Assembly: GCA_021927905.1 (NCBI GenBank)
Contig: BLLK01000022.1
Coordinates: forward strand, 3,038,001-3,102,000
Direction of reading: 5' to 3'
DNA from: Chaetoceros tenuissimus
Lineage: Eukaryota; Bacillariophyta; Thalassiosirophyceae; Chaetocerotales; Chaetocerotaceae
DNA length: 64,000 nucleotides
Made by a program: the position numbers and the translations under genes. The notes under the pieces were generated by a model. That model saw only the letters and a list, made by a program, of their open reading frames with translations, did no database searches and was not told the DNA's origin. Positions 1-12,000 of the stretch are shown in pieces (position 1 is the stretch's first letter; every line of letters begins with the position of its first letter).

Positions 1-1034
1 AACGAATCTTCAAAGTATTGGATCTTCTCCATTCTCTCCCTCATCATTTCCTGTCGTTCTTTCATTAACAATTGAGCTTTGGCTGCCTTTTCAGCTGCAA
101 CTTTTGTTTCTTCATCGTTATTTGTAATACTAGGATGTTGGTTCTTTCTTCGCTCTGCTGCTGCATTGATTTCCACTTCAAGAGATCGACTGAGTTCATC
201 CATTTGTCTATCGAAATTCTCTTGTTCTCTCTTGTTTGTCTGCTCTATGGCTGCGATTTCTAGTCGAGCCTTGTCTCTATTCTCATAAGCTGCATTTGAT
301 TGCTCTATTACCTGTGCCATTTGTCGCTTTTTGTCTTGAAGACTCTATGATGAAACTGGATGAGAGCTATTGCTCTTGTGAATAAAGACGACAATAAATT
401 ATACATACCTTTTCAAGTTTCTGGTATACTCCTTCGAATGATATTCTTTCTCCACGCAGATTATCAATATCTTCACGCAGCTTTTTATTGTTTGCAAGGC
501 TGCGATTAAATTTTACAACTGCTTGATCAAGACGATTCTCTAAAATTTTGACTTGTTTCTCAACATTTCTCTGGGTTTCAGATGCAGCATTAGCACCTCC
601 CATCTTTCTGCGCTGGTTCCAAATCTTTTCACGTAAAGTAGTAATAGCATTTTCCATGTTTGATATTTGTTTCTTTTCAGAATCAACAAGTTGCTTATAT
701 CTTTCAATTTCTATAGTTACGGTATCAAGTTGACTTTGTTCAAATGAATTAAGTGGTTTCATTGTTGTCCTTGCCTGGATAGTAGCCACATCAGTCTTGA
801 GGCACTCATTCTCATTCCTCAACTTTTCAAGAGTTTGTTGTTGTCTTCTCAAAATCTGCGAAGAACGATGAGAAGAACAGGCAAGAAGTTTTTGCAAGAT
901 AAATAAATGAGACGACGTACATTACTGCTTTCTTCTGCCAAAGTTTTGCGATTCACTTCCATGTTGCGATATTCGCGTCGAAGTGTCTCCAAATCTTTTT
1001 CTCCATTTCGATTGTCATGATCATTGTAAGCCAT
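1..1034 (-). CDS. Outer dynein arm docking complex protein (ODA1/CCDC63/CCDC114 family), 3' part missing
   Basis: The gene starts at the ATG at 1034 and reads leftward in three exons (1034-921, 855-409, 344 to the edge), all phase 0, with 65- and 64-bp GT/AG introns. The product is a nearly continuous coiled coil. The N-terminal block (ETLRREYRNMEVNRKTLAEE, then ILRRQQQTLEKLRNENE) and the block around RLDQAVVKFNRSLANNKKLR followed by REDIDNLRGERISFEGVYQK match the pattern I know for ODA1/CCDC63/CCDC114. These proteins dock outer dynein arms on axonemal doublets. The third exon continues the coil (LQDKKRQMAQVIEQSNAAYE) past position 1. In a diatom such a protein should act only in sperm flagella of centric species. 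The family call is confident; the C-terminus is not visible. Confidence 0.85.
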
Positions 1035-1968
1035 CGTGCATTTATTCTTTAAAGTTCTCTAGCACTCCATACTCAAATTCTCTCGATGAGTCAAAGTGGT
1101 ATTGCAATCTTCTTTGTGTGAAGCCTTGATTTGAGAAACATCATGCAGTGACCGCTTTGCATAGTACCAGACTCTGAATTAGTTTCCATGCTACTTACAG
1201 TACAATGTTGTTATGGGTAGTAAAAATTTAATTTTTCCATCGGCCTTAGTACATCTGAATTTCTATTTTTACTAAAAGTTGAGTCGTTACTTCCTGAATT
1301 TAGCCTTGCATTCAAATTGTCTCATACACCCACAATGTAGAAAGAAGAACAAAAGAGCAACCATTGCAACAAACATAAAGCCTCTCGAATTAGATCTCCA
1401 AGAATTAAAGGTTATCATAAAAATAGAATTCTGCAGTTATACCAGCAAATTCATTCTGCTTCCATGACAAGATACTTAATGGAAGGGGAAGAATAAGCCA
1501 AACACTGAGTCGAAATTGGATACTCAACCCCATCTCCTGCCATCAGAGACGAGTCACCTGTGATCAGTTCAGAGGACGCCACCTACATGGATTCCAAATA
1601 CAACCTGTTGCGGCGTTCCATCGATGGTTCAATTTTCTCAACGAATCAATACGCATTGCCAGCGTCTCCCCTCTGAACAAAAGTTAAAGAATACAGTTCG
1701 ATGTCACATGCCTAGAAGAAAAGGAGGGAAGAGTGAGTATGTGTGCATTGACGGTAAGTGAGCATTGTATTTGGAGTCAAATATGTACGTGCTGATCTAG
1801 CAAGATTACTGTAATGACAAATGCTACACTACGTTTTACAAAACAATCATAGCAAAAACCACATTCAAATTCATTTTTACATCATTATTTTTCGGTACCT
1901 AAGTTGTAACTTTAATATATTCAACAAGCGATAGCTGGATTAGATTCAACTTATATTGAATCCAAGTA
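1035..1968. other. Intergenic, no gene seen
   Basis: About 930 bp between the divergent start of the flagellar gene and the 3' end of the first astacin-like gene. Short open frames (for example 1279-1467 plus) lack any recognisable motif or splice support. I see no RNA gene or repeat. Confidence 0.5.
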
Positions 1969-2970
1969 TTAATCCCATGGATTTTTACACCAATCTCCTT
2001 GGCAAACTAAATCTCCTTTGCAGAAATCATCTCTTCCTTTGCAACCACCTGCATCCTTCCAACACTGGCATTGGGTACTACACTTTTGATTCCTATATTG
2101 GTTATATGTTCTGGAAAATGACCGATTGTTGCTTCCTACACATTGATACATTAACCTTAGTTGAATATAGTCAAACCAAGAGGCTTCTGTTCTACTAGTA
2201 TCAATTTGATTTCCAGTTGTGGAACTCAAAGTAGCTTGTCCGTTCTTGGAACATGTCCGAGGTTTGTACAACATTGCAGATTTATAATCAAATGGAACAC
2301 CAAGCGAGTTCACATCGTCCATTATTGCAAATTCATCATTACAGCTATCCAAGATGTTATTGTAATTGATGGATATGAACTCATCTCTATCGGATCTATT
2401 AACTTCATGAGCGAATCCAAGAGCATGGAGAATTACATGTTGAATATTGCGTCGAGCTAAACATTCATTGTCTAAACTAAGCGTTTGTCCTTGATGAGCA
2501 GTACTCGTCCTTCCATAGTAACTCCAACAGCCTCCAGCCTTTTGGATGTGGAGATAGGGTCTACTATTGTTATTTCCAGGTTTCCAAGTCAAAAAGTCAA
2601 ACTTGATCACTTTTGCAGAATACTTAAGATTCTTGATCGCCTCTTCAATAAGCTCTGCCTGATTTGCAGTGTAATCATTTGTATCAATGTAGACCAAGAC
2701 TTTGAAGTATCCTCCTTGCAGATTGTTATCCCATTTTTGTAGTTTGTTAGAATTGAGTCTTCGAATTGATTGATCAAAATTTTCATCATCTTGTTCCTCG
2801 AGTTTAATGTCTCCTTGATAGAATCCTTTCCAGTTGTGTTGTTCTTCGTGGTGATCATAGTGCTCATCAACATAATCATGATGTATCATTACATCATCAT
2901 GTTGTGTTTCTCGATGTAAAGCCAGTGCCATCGAAGCAGTGAAAAGTATATATGCAAAAAGAAATCTCAT
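1969..2970 (-). CDS. Secreted astacin-like (M12A) protein with catalytic Glu replaced by Val
   Basis: Single exon, 333 residues. Residues 1-18 form a signal peptide. The FYQGD motif (50-54) matches the FxGD aspartate switch of astacin propeptides. The core carries the GCWSYYGR and LSLDNEC blocks, then HVILHALGFAHE (178-189), then the Met-turn SAMLY. The three zinc histidines (178, 182, 188) are intact, but position 179, which is the general-base Glu in HExxH, is Val (codon GTA). The C-terminus is a compact Cys-rich module (CQCWKDAGGCKGRDDFCKGD). Astacins are secreted zinc endopeptidases. With this change the protein may bind but not cleave, or may use another base. A paralog at 7485-8462 has the same change, so it is not a sequencing error. 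Confidence 0.9.
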   Translation of the reverse strand: MRFLFAYILFTASMALALHRETQHDDVMIHHDYVDEHYDHHEEQHNWKGFYQGDIKLEEQDDENFDQSIRRLNSNKLQKWDNNLQGGYFKVLVYIDTNDYTANQAELIEEAIKNLKYSAKVIKFDFLTWKPGNNNSRPYLHIQKAGGCWSYYGRTSTAHQGQTLSLDNECLARRNIQHVILHALGFAHEVNRSDRDEFISINYNNILDSCNDEFAIMDDVNSLGVPFDYKSAMLYKPRTCSKNGQATLSSTTGNQIDTSRTEASWFDYIQLRLMYQCVGSNNRSFSRTYNQYRNQKCSTQCQCWKDAGGCKGRDDFCKGDLVCQGDWCKNPWD

Positions 2971-3665
2971 GCTGCTGTACTTGTGTTTGTAGAAAATTCA
3001 ATACAATCTAGTTCAAAGTCCCTATTGTGCAAGAAACGACTTTTTTCTATGTTTGTAATGAATGTATGTATCTCTCATCTCTTTTGTGTTCGCCACTCCG
3101 CCTTTTTTTCAAATTTCTAATTTTTCATCGTTTCATCCACATTCTTGTCTATTCAAAGCTATCCCTCAAGATTTGTCGTGTAATAGTCTATTATAGCTTT
3201 CAAAGGACTTTTTCCCCAATATTAGTCCCATGTTTCCTCGTAGAAATAATACGTACGTTTTGTCTCTAAATGACAAAGTATCGTACGTACGCCTGCACTC
3301 CTGACGTATTCATCTTCATCTCGCTCTATCTCTCTCTTTCGTTTTCTTTGCCTGTCTGCTGGAAGCTGGAGAAGAACATGTGAATGTGCCTTTCTTTTTA
3401 GATGCACAGTCAGGACTTTCCAACACCACACAACTGCTCATTACTTTGAACTACCCTGTCATATCTATATATGATACGGAGTAGCCGTCTCCATACATTT
3501 AGTTCCTCCATACATAGACATCGTTTATTATCTTGCTCTCATAGGACTTCACTTATCCATCAATCTGCTTGTCTCCATTCATTTGTGCATACTCTACAAA
3601 GATACAGGCTCCCTTATCACCACACAAAATCTTCACTGACTCATCTCTCATCGCCTACAACAATA
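2971..3665. promoter_or_regulatory. Shared upstream region of divergent astacin-like and M16 genes
   Basis: About 695 bp between two divergent start codons. It is pyrimidine-rich on the plus strand near 3330-3420. An open frame upstream of 3666 is in frame with the M16 gene, but the signal-peptide logic favours the later ATG. No defined operator was recognised. Confidence 0.35.
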
Positions 3666-6600
3666 ATGATGTTTCCAAGAAATATCGTGTGGCTACTAGC
3701 ATCTCTGACATTCACATCCAATGCATTTGTACCATTTGCCAGTTCATCGCAATCCTTTCGAAAACTACAAAATGTTGAACAAACATCTAACAATATTCAA
3801 TGCATCAATACACAGCTCAAATCAGCAACTATCGAAGAAACTGCGACTGAAAGTAAAACCCAAATCTTGGCAGAAGATGATGCATTTATTAAACCAAATC
3901 TAGACACGAGACTTTATCGTTCTATTCTTTTGCCGAATAATCTCCAATGTTTACTTGTATCTGACGCAGAAACAGATGTCGAAGCTGCAGCTGTTCATAT
4001 TAAGGCTGGACACTTTGATGATCCTGCTGATAGAGCTGGGTTAGCTCATTTCAATGAACACATGTTATTTTTAGGAACTGAAAAGTATCCAAAGGAAAAT
4101 GATTTTGAAACTTTTGTAGGTAAAAATGGTGGAGGAACCAATGCATACACTGACATGTAAGTTTTATCATAAGGCATGGACTTGCATATATTTGTGGAAC
4201 AACACATTTCGCTAATTTCCTTCTTGTTGCAGGGAAGATACCAATTATTATTTTAGTGTAGCACCACTTGATCATGACGGTCTCGAGGATGACGAATCTG
4301 AAGGAGCAGTTAGCCAGGCATTGAAAGGGGGGTTGGATAGATTTGCACAATTTTTCATTAGTCCATTGTTTAGTGAAGATGCAGTAGAGAGGGAATTGAG
4401 AGCTATTGATTCAGAACATCTAAATAGTTTTACTTCTGAGAGCTGGAGAAATTACCTATTGTTGAAATCTAGTTGTGATCAAAGTCATCCATTTAGTAAA
4501 TTTGGGTGTGGGAATTATCATACACTGACCAACGGAGGAAACATTACTGGGGACGATGCTGTTTCAAGTGGGGGATCCAGTCCTGTTCCTGCATTGAAGG
4601 AGTTTTGGTCCACTAAATATGTGGCAGAAAATATGAAAGTTTGCGTTGTTTCTAGAGGCAGTTTAGATAATATTCAAAAGGAAGTCGAAAAGGCATTTGC
4701 AGGCGTACGTTCCAGTGGAGTAGAATTTGCACCTAAGGAAGTAGACCCTAGTGTAGTGTTCCAGAAGGAGCATTCAAAGTATGGAGTGGCTTTTGGGAAG
4801 AAGGAAATGGGTTGGATCAGAGAATATGTGCCATTGGTGGAACAGAGATCGATCAAAGTTCTTTTTGCTACTCCTCCAAATGATGATCCAGTGATTGTAA
4901 AAAATAGACCTGATCGCGTACTTTCTCATTTGTTAGGACACGAAGCTCCAGGAAGTTTGCATTCTTTGCTCTTGCAAGAAGGATTGATCAATGATTTATC
5001 AAGCGGGTCCGGTATCAGTTCTTCTGACTTTTCACTTTGCAGTTTGAGCTTGCAATTGACACCGAAGGGAATGGCAAATAGAGACTATGTTTTGGATCTT
5101 GTATGGCAATACATCCAACTGGTGAAAGAAACTGTAGAAACTAATGATGACATTATGGAGAAGTATCACGAGGAATTGAGACAGATTTCAAAAACCCATT
5201 TTGAATTCCGTGAGAATGGCGACCCGACAGATTTCTGTTCTAGCGCAGCCGATATATTACATGATTACCCTGCTGAAAGGCTCCTTTTAGGATCAGCACT
5301 TCCTGGTCCGTACAATGCAACTGTTACAAAAGCATTTTTAGACCGTTTCACTCCCGAGAATTGCATCGTAAATATTCAAAATTCAGATTTCGATGAGGAT
5401 GATTCGAATGAAGACGTCGAATTCGAAGTTAGTGCATCGTCCGCCGATTGGCAATATGAAAAATGGTATAGAGCAAAATATCGTCAAGTGAGAATCAAAG
5501 ACTCTCTGGTGGAAAAATGGTCTAATGTCAAGGATATTGACCCACGTTTGCATCTACCAGCAATGAATTCTTTCCTTCCAAGTGATTTCTCACTACGTTG
5601 TGATGACGAAGAGTCTAAAGAAAATTTCGACCCAAACATTGATTATAGAAAGGAGATGCCAAAACTATTGCTAGAGAAAGATGGGCTACAGCTTTGGCAT
5701 AAGATGGATCGCACATTTAGAGTTCCACGCACCTCACTTAGGTTACTATTGACTTCACCAGATGTCTATCGTTCTCCAAAGTCCATGACTTTGATGAGAA
5801 TTTTTGGAAAAATATTGGACGATGATTTGAACTCTTACATTTATGATGCGAGTCTTGCAGGCTGTAGGGCAAGAGTTACTTGTTTGCCAACTGGTATCAG
5901 TATTTCTGTTAATGGTTACTCGGAGAAGTTACCACATCTCTTGGATGTTGTCACTGGTAGAATGCTTAGTATTATTGATGAAATGAAACAAGCTGACGAG
6001 ACATCAGGCCTACACCTCAAATTTGACAAGGCAAAGAAGAATTTATTGAGAGAGACAAAGAACTTTCGATTGGAATCTCCGTACGAAACTGCCTCCTACA
6101 TTTCAAGAGTACTACTAGAGCACAATGTCTGGCATGTGAGCAATTATATCAATGAAATGGAAGGTGATTACGCTGAAAAGAATCCTTTGAGTCTTTATGA
6201 CTGCGCTGTCATTGCGGAAGAATCTTTGACACAACGACTTCTAGCCACCTTTTTATGCATGGGTAATATTGACGAGAAGGGTGCTCACGAAGTTGTCAAA
6301 TTAATCGAGAAGAACTTCTTGAAGTCATCAAGAGCACTTTCTCAGGAAGAGATTCCAAAGTTGAGAAGCATGAAAATGCCAACAAAGGAAGAGGCTATCC
6401 AAATTTTCGGACCAGGAGTGAAAGGAATGAAGATTCCACTAAAGATCGAAGAGATGACCTATAGTGAATCTGAGGAGAATCATGCAGTTGAAGTCATCAT
6501 GCAATGTGGAGCAGAGTTCGAAATGGGTTATGAGGGTGTAGCAATCTTGGAATTGATTGGTCAAATTGCATACAACTCTGCATACAATCAGCTTAGGACA

Positions 6601-7233
6601 CAAGAGCAGCTTGGATACATAGTTAGTGCATTCACTAAAAAGACTTCAGGAAGTGCAATGGGGTTGAGTGTACTAGTTCAAAGTTCCACAACGAAGCCAG
6701 AAGATCTAGAAGCCAGAATTGAAAACTGGCTCGTGATGTTTAGAGAAGAGCTAGAAGCTATGCCTGCTGAAGAAATTGCGAACGAAGCAGCAGCTGTTGT
6801 GGCAATGCTTCTCGAGCGTAACATGAGACTCAGTGATGAAGTTGGTACTGCATGGGGCTCAATTGTCTCCACGACAAGTCTCGGTCATCTATATAACAAG
6901 CCTCCTTTTGAAAGGCATGTCAAGCTAGCGGAGGTTCTTACTGTTTCCGATGTTGAAATTGAGGATGAAGATATTGAAACAACCAAAGCAACCAAAACGA
7001 AAGAGCAACTCAAAGAACAAGTTCTTCAGCTTTGGGATAAGTACTTCGCAGCAGATTCTCCTGAAAGAAGAGCCATCTCCGCAAGAGTGTACGGACACAA
7101 AGCTCGCGAAGACTACGAAGCTAACATTGGCAAACCAGGTATACTTAGCTCATACGACGAGACGAGACAATTGAAACAGTTCCTTGCACAGTGGCCGGTT
7201 GCACCGTACTGGATTGAAAGGAAGCAGCAATAG
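3666..7233 (+). CDS. Insulin-degrading enzyme-like zinc metalloprotease (M16A), probably plastid-targeted
   Basis: Two exons (3666-4156 and 4233-7233) with a 76-bp intron; 1,163 residues, the usual size for insulysin. The inverted zinc motif HFNEH lies at residues 128-132, followed by MLFLGTEKYPKEN, EDTNYYF and RELRAIDSEH, which carries the distal Glu ligand. The C-terminal half keeps QLRTQEQLGYIV, the substrate-site segment of the family. The start chosen is the first of two adjacent ATGs. It gives a hydrophobic signal (NIVWLLASLTFTSNAFVPF) with an 'AFVP' motif typical of diatom plastid targeting. A longer in-frame start at 3471 would bury this signal. The enzyme would degrade small peptides, perhaps cleaved transit peptides, in the plastid. 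The location is inference. Confidence 0.93.
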
Positions 7234-7484
7234 GACATTTACAATATTACATAAAGTAGAATGTGGGTATACCAATCTATTTACGTCTAGTTGCTTCCAC
7301 TAAAGGAAATCTTCTTTCATTCTCCTCCCACTAATTTATTAAGTATGTAGCGCATCAATTTATTAAAAAGATATTTACAAAATTATAAACCTAGTTATAG
7401 AAATTGATGGATACATTGAAAATCCCTTATCAACTTCACTAAATCCATGATATAATTATTTTCTTCCCATAAGAAAACATGCGT

Positions 7485-8462
7485 CTAGTTCCAAATGCCT
7501 CGTTCCCATTCGTTCTTGCACCAATTCACATCACAAATGAGGTTACCCTTGCACCAGTCGTCTCTTCCTTGACAACCACCTGCATTTTTCCAGCATTTAC
7601 AGTCACTAGAACACTTTTGCTGTTGGTAGTCACTATACTGTCGGTTGAAACTCTTGCCATTCCTGACGCACTGATACATGAGTCTTATTTGAACATAATC
7701 GAACCAACTCGCCTCATTTTTCGAGGTATCAATAGCTTTATTTGTCTTGGAAACCATGGTACTGCCACTCTTTGCACAAGTTCTAGGATTGTACAACATA
7801 CTAGATTTGTAATCAAAAGGCATACCGAGTGGATTGATATCCTTCATCTTTGAAAATTCTTGTACACAATTGGAGTCAATGTTGTCCCAATTTATTTGTA
7901 AATAAGAGTCACGATCTGCTCTATTGACTTCGTGCCCGAATCCCATGGCATGGAGTAACACATGATGTATTGTCCTTTGAGCCAAGCATGCATTATCGAG
8001 ACTGAGGGTTTGTCCTTGATGAGCATTTGTGGTTCTACCGTAGTAACTCCAACAACCTCCAGCTTTTTTAATATGAATATAAGGCTGAGAGTTGGAAGAA
8101 CCAGGTTTGTTGGGGACAAATTGCCATTTGATAACTTTAGCTGTGTATTTGAATTTCTTGAATGCTTCCTCAATGAGATAGGCTTGGTTTGCAGTGTAAT
8201 CATTTGTATCAATGTAGACCATTACTTTGAAGTAGTCACCTTGGAGATTGTGATCCCATTTCCGTAATTGATCAGAGTTGAGTCGTCTTTCAAATGCAGA
8301 CGTGGAGTTGTTATCATGATGCTCCAGTTTGATGTCTCCCTGATAAAAGCCTTGCAAGTGAAATTGAGCCGAGTGATGGTCATAGTCCTCTTCTATGCTC
8401 ATGTCTGCATTTGAAAGATTCAAAACACTGGCTATGAATGCTATTATTAAACCGATCTTCAT
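7485..8462 (-). CDS. Second astacin-like secreted protein, catalytic Glu replaced by Val
   Basis: Single exon, 325 residues; clearly a paralog of the protein at 1969-2970 with the same layout. It has a signal peptide (1-19), FYQGD (39-43), GCWSYYGR, the zinc motif HVLLHAMGFGHE (167-178), the Met-turn SSMLY, and the Cys-rich tail (CKCWKNAGGCQGRDDWCKGN). The position of the catalytic Glu is Val168, here coded GTG rather than the GTA of its paralog. The shared amino acid has therefore survived synonymous drift, which suggests selection. The two copies flank the M16 gene in the same orientation. Confidence 0.9.
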   Translation of the reverse strand: MKIGLIIAFIASVLNLSNADMSIEEDYDHHSAQFHLQGFYQGDIKLEHHDNNSTSAFERRLNSDQLRKWDHNLQGDYFKVMVYIDTNDYTANQAYLIEEAFKKFKYTAKVIKWQFVPNKPGSSNSQPYIHIKKAGGCWSYYGRTTNAHQGQTLSLDNACLAQRTIHHVLLHAMGFGHEVNRADRDSYLQINWDNIDSNCVQEFSKMKDINPLGMPFDYKSSMLYNPRTCAKSGSTMVSKTNKAIDTSKNEASWFDYVQIRLMYQCVRNGKSFNRQYSDYQQQKCSSDCKCWKNAGGCQGRDDWCKGNLICDVNWCKNEWERGIWN

Positions 8463-9072
8463 CTTAAAATAAATATAAGTGCAGGCGATAAAGGAAATTG
8501 GTGAGAGATTTTGAATGGTGGTATCAACGAGAAAAAGAGCGGAGTATAATCTTTTTTGTACCGCGTAAATCGTTTGAACAGAAAGGCCATTTTGGAGGGC
8601 TATTGTAATTGGTATGTGAGGACTATTTTAGCCATATAAATAAGTCGTGTGAGCTTCTGTGACGTCAATGCGACAAGGATTTGGCGCACCTTACATTCAA
8701 ATTCAAATTCAGATTCAGATTGGTGAGATTGTACTCGTATACCATATTGTATAGTTGGTTTATGTAGTGTGTGAAGTCATGATTATATATTTTGTACAAA
8801 CCAGAGAGAAATATTTCACTAGCATATTCACATATTATTGCACGACAAATAATAAACATTTACTGTCGAAATGAGAAGGACAACGAGATTAGAGATAATG
8901 ATGTTCTAAATCTAAAACTATGAATAATATTCTGTTATTTTTATGAATTGTAACTACAAATGGTTTCATTTGCATTCTGTATTATAGATTTCATTCTCAT
9001 GATCCATGTCGATACGTAGCTTATGATTGCTAGCTTCACCTCCACACACTTTTAGTCATTGATCTACTCTCA
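8463..9072. other. Intergenic, no gene seen
   Basis: About 610 bp between the second astacin-like gene and the 3' end of the gametolysin-like gene. It holds a short degenerate run of 'ttcaaattcaga' words near 8695-8720. Nothing else was recognised. Confidence 0.5.
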
Positions 9073-12000
9073 TCAAGGCAATTCGCATTTTGCTTTCTTA
9101 TCTCCAGAACACACAAGCCCCTCACAACAAGGCAAGAATTTACAGCTTTCTCCTTCAAATGGTTCACATTGGTTCACAAAACCACAAAATTCATCTTTTC
9201 CTTTTCCCCAAAGCTTACATTCTTGATAGTCCAAACAGTCATTCTCTCTCAACAAGGTACAGTTGATAGTATTTGAAATAGATGGAGTCTCGGATGGAAC
9301 AGAAGAAGGCGATGGAGTAGGTGGCAATGTTGGAGCTGCGGTAGGACTAGGTCCTGCTGGATCCCAGATGATTGAAGCACTAGATCCAAACGTTCCTCCA
9401 CTTCCCACACTCACACCATTCATCTTCAACTCATAAGATCCGTTTCCATATTGACAGCACATACCATCGCCATACGAATCCTCGACAACGAACGCATACA
9501 CTGCCTCAGGAATACACTTTGACTCAATGTATGTTGTTCTTGTGTTGTTATACGATTCACTAGACATTTCAACAACGGAATCCGCAGTACGGGTCAAAGT
9601 CCATGAAGTTTCTCCTGGATAATCATCTGTGACAATAACAACTTGAGCAGAGATTTCTCCGTCCATACAGCCGTTTGATCCTACAGGGGGATTTGTTGGT
9701 GATGATGATGATGAAGTAGGGCTGGAGGTCACAGTAACAGTAGGAATAGCTGATGGCGATTTCGATTGCTCACGACTCGGACTAGACGTAGGCTTGGAGG
9801 ACAGAGATACGGAAGGTATGGAGGTTGGGATACGTGATGGCTTTTCACTTGCAAGAATTGTCGGTTCGGACGACTTCACAATCGTAGGCTCAGATGAAGA
9901 TACAGAGGTTGGATTCTCTGAATGTTCCAATGTAGGACTCAAGGAAGGAATATCGCTTCTAAGCATTGAAGGTTCAGATGAAATTTCAGAGGTTGGATTC
10001 TCTGATCCTTGAAGTGACGGGCTTGACGACGGCATTTCACTTGCAAGAATTGTTGGTTCGGACGACTTCACAATCGTAGGCTCAGATGAAGATACAGAGG
10101 TTGGATTCTCTGACTGTTTCAATGTAGGACTCATGGAAGGAATATCGCTTGTAAGCATTGAAGGTTCAGATGAAATTTTAGAGGTTGGATTCTCTGACCC
10201 TTGAAGTGACGGGGTAGACGACGGCATTTCACTTGCAAGAATTGTTGGTTCGGACGACTTCACAATCGTAGGCTCAGATGAAGATACAGAGGTTGGATTC
10301 CCTGAATGTTCCAATGTAGGACTCAAGGAAGGAATATCGCTTGTAAGCATTGAAGGTTCAGATGAAATTTCAGAGGTTGGATTCTCTGATCCTTTTAGTG
10401 ATGGGCTCGATGAAGGGACTGCATTAATATCTGGTGCCCAGGTAATTGAATCACTAGATCCAAACGTTCCTCCACTTCCCACACTCACACCATTCATCTT
10501 CAACTCATAAGATCCGTCTCCATACTGACAGCACAAACCATCACCATACGAATCCTGGACAACTAACATATACACTGCCTCAGGAATACACTTTGACTCG
10601 ATGTATGTTGTTCTTTTGTTGCTATACGATTCAGCAGACATTTCAACAATGGAATCCGCTGTACGGGTCAAGGTCCATGAAGTTTCTCCTGGATAATCAT
10701 CTGTGACAATAACAACTTCGGCAGAGATTTCTCCGTCCATACATCCGCTAGATCCTACAGGGGACTTTGTTGGTGATGAAGAAATTGGGCTTGAGGTCAC
10801 AGTAATGGTAGGAATAGCTGATGGCGATTTCGATTGCTCACGACTCGGACTAGACGTAGGTTTGGACGATGGAGATACCGAAGGTTTGGAGGTGGGACTT
10901 GTTGTTGTGTTCAAAGTAGGTGAGCTTGTTGGCTCTGATGTGACTGGAGAGGGAGTTGGTCGAAGAGACGGTTTCTTCGAAGGTGCTCGCGAGGGCCATT
11001 TCGAAGGTTCAGGATTGCTAACGCATGACCCAAATGAAGTAGTCTCGGATGACCCGAAAGCACCTCCATTACCCATTTCAACATTATCGTATGAAACTGA
11101 GTAGGACCCTGTACCGTAATCGCAACAAATACCATCACCTGTCGTTTGGAAAATCAAAATTAGAAATACGCGCATTGATTTGAGTAAATAGTGTATGAGA
11201 GTGAACAAAAAAGGATCTTACCGTATTGATCACTAATAGTGAACTCATATAAGCTATCTGGCACACAAATGGTACTTAGATACTCCTCACCACTAGCAGT
11301 TAATGTATCCTGGGCGACAGCTAAAACGACCTCATCATTGCATTTGTTTGTGATTTTCCAACTAGTTTCTCTGGGATAGCTGTCAGTGTTGATTTTAACT
11401 ACAATTCTTTTTTCATTTGGATCTGGACATGATGAATCACAATTTCCATCGTAACATACTTCGACCAATGCAGAGTTATTATCCAAATCAATATCATTTA
11501 CCTGCACAGAAAAAGGACCCTCACCAAAGGATCCGCCATTTCCCAATTTTGCTAATAAACTACTCTCCTGATAGCTGTTTCCATTTCCAGCCTTTGTAAC
11601 TGTTACCTGATTTCCAGCTTCTACAGTACCTGAATTAAACCCAGCTTTTCTGTTGAAAGTAATAAAGTAATCTTCATTCCCATTGTCAACTTTGATGACA
11701 ACGGGAGGTCCATCAATATCTGGATTGTCAAGCATCGATCTGAGTTCGCCAGTGTATCCTCCACTCGAGGCATCAATCGATTTGTGACGATTACTAAACC
11801 ATCCAAATTGCCAAAGCTTTGCACCATTAAAGCACATTCGTGGACCATCATCTTGCGAATAGGAGTAACCCATCATTCCTATTATTTTTTTTTAAAGTTA
11901 GTATATTGGATCAAACTTTTTTGTAGGAGAAAAGGCAATGAATACATACCCGACTGGTCAGCGTAGGTAGTTTCACCTTCGTTAGAATGCGCCATTCCGA

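Noticed and set aside
8665-8859. Small open frame with repeated Asn-Leu
   Set aside because: It comes from a degenerate 'attcaaattcag' run; no start context, motif or splice support.
11160-11876. Separate small gene overlapping the gametolysin-like gene
   Set aside because: It is exon 5 of that gene; donor and acceptor sites join it in frame.
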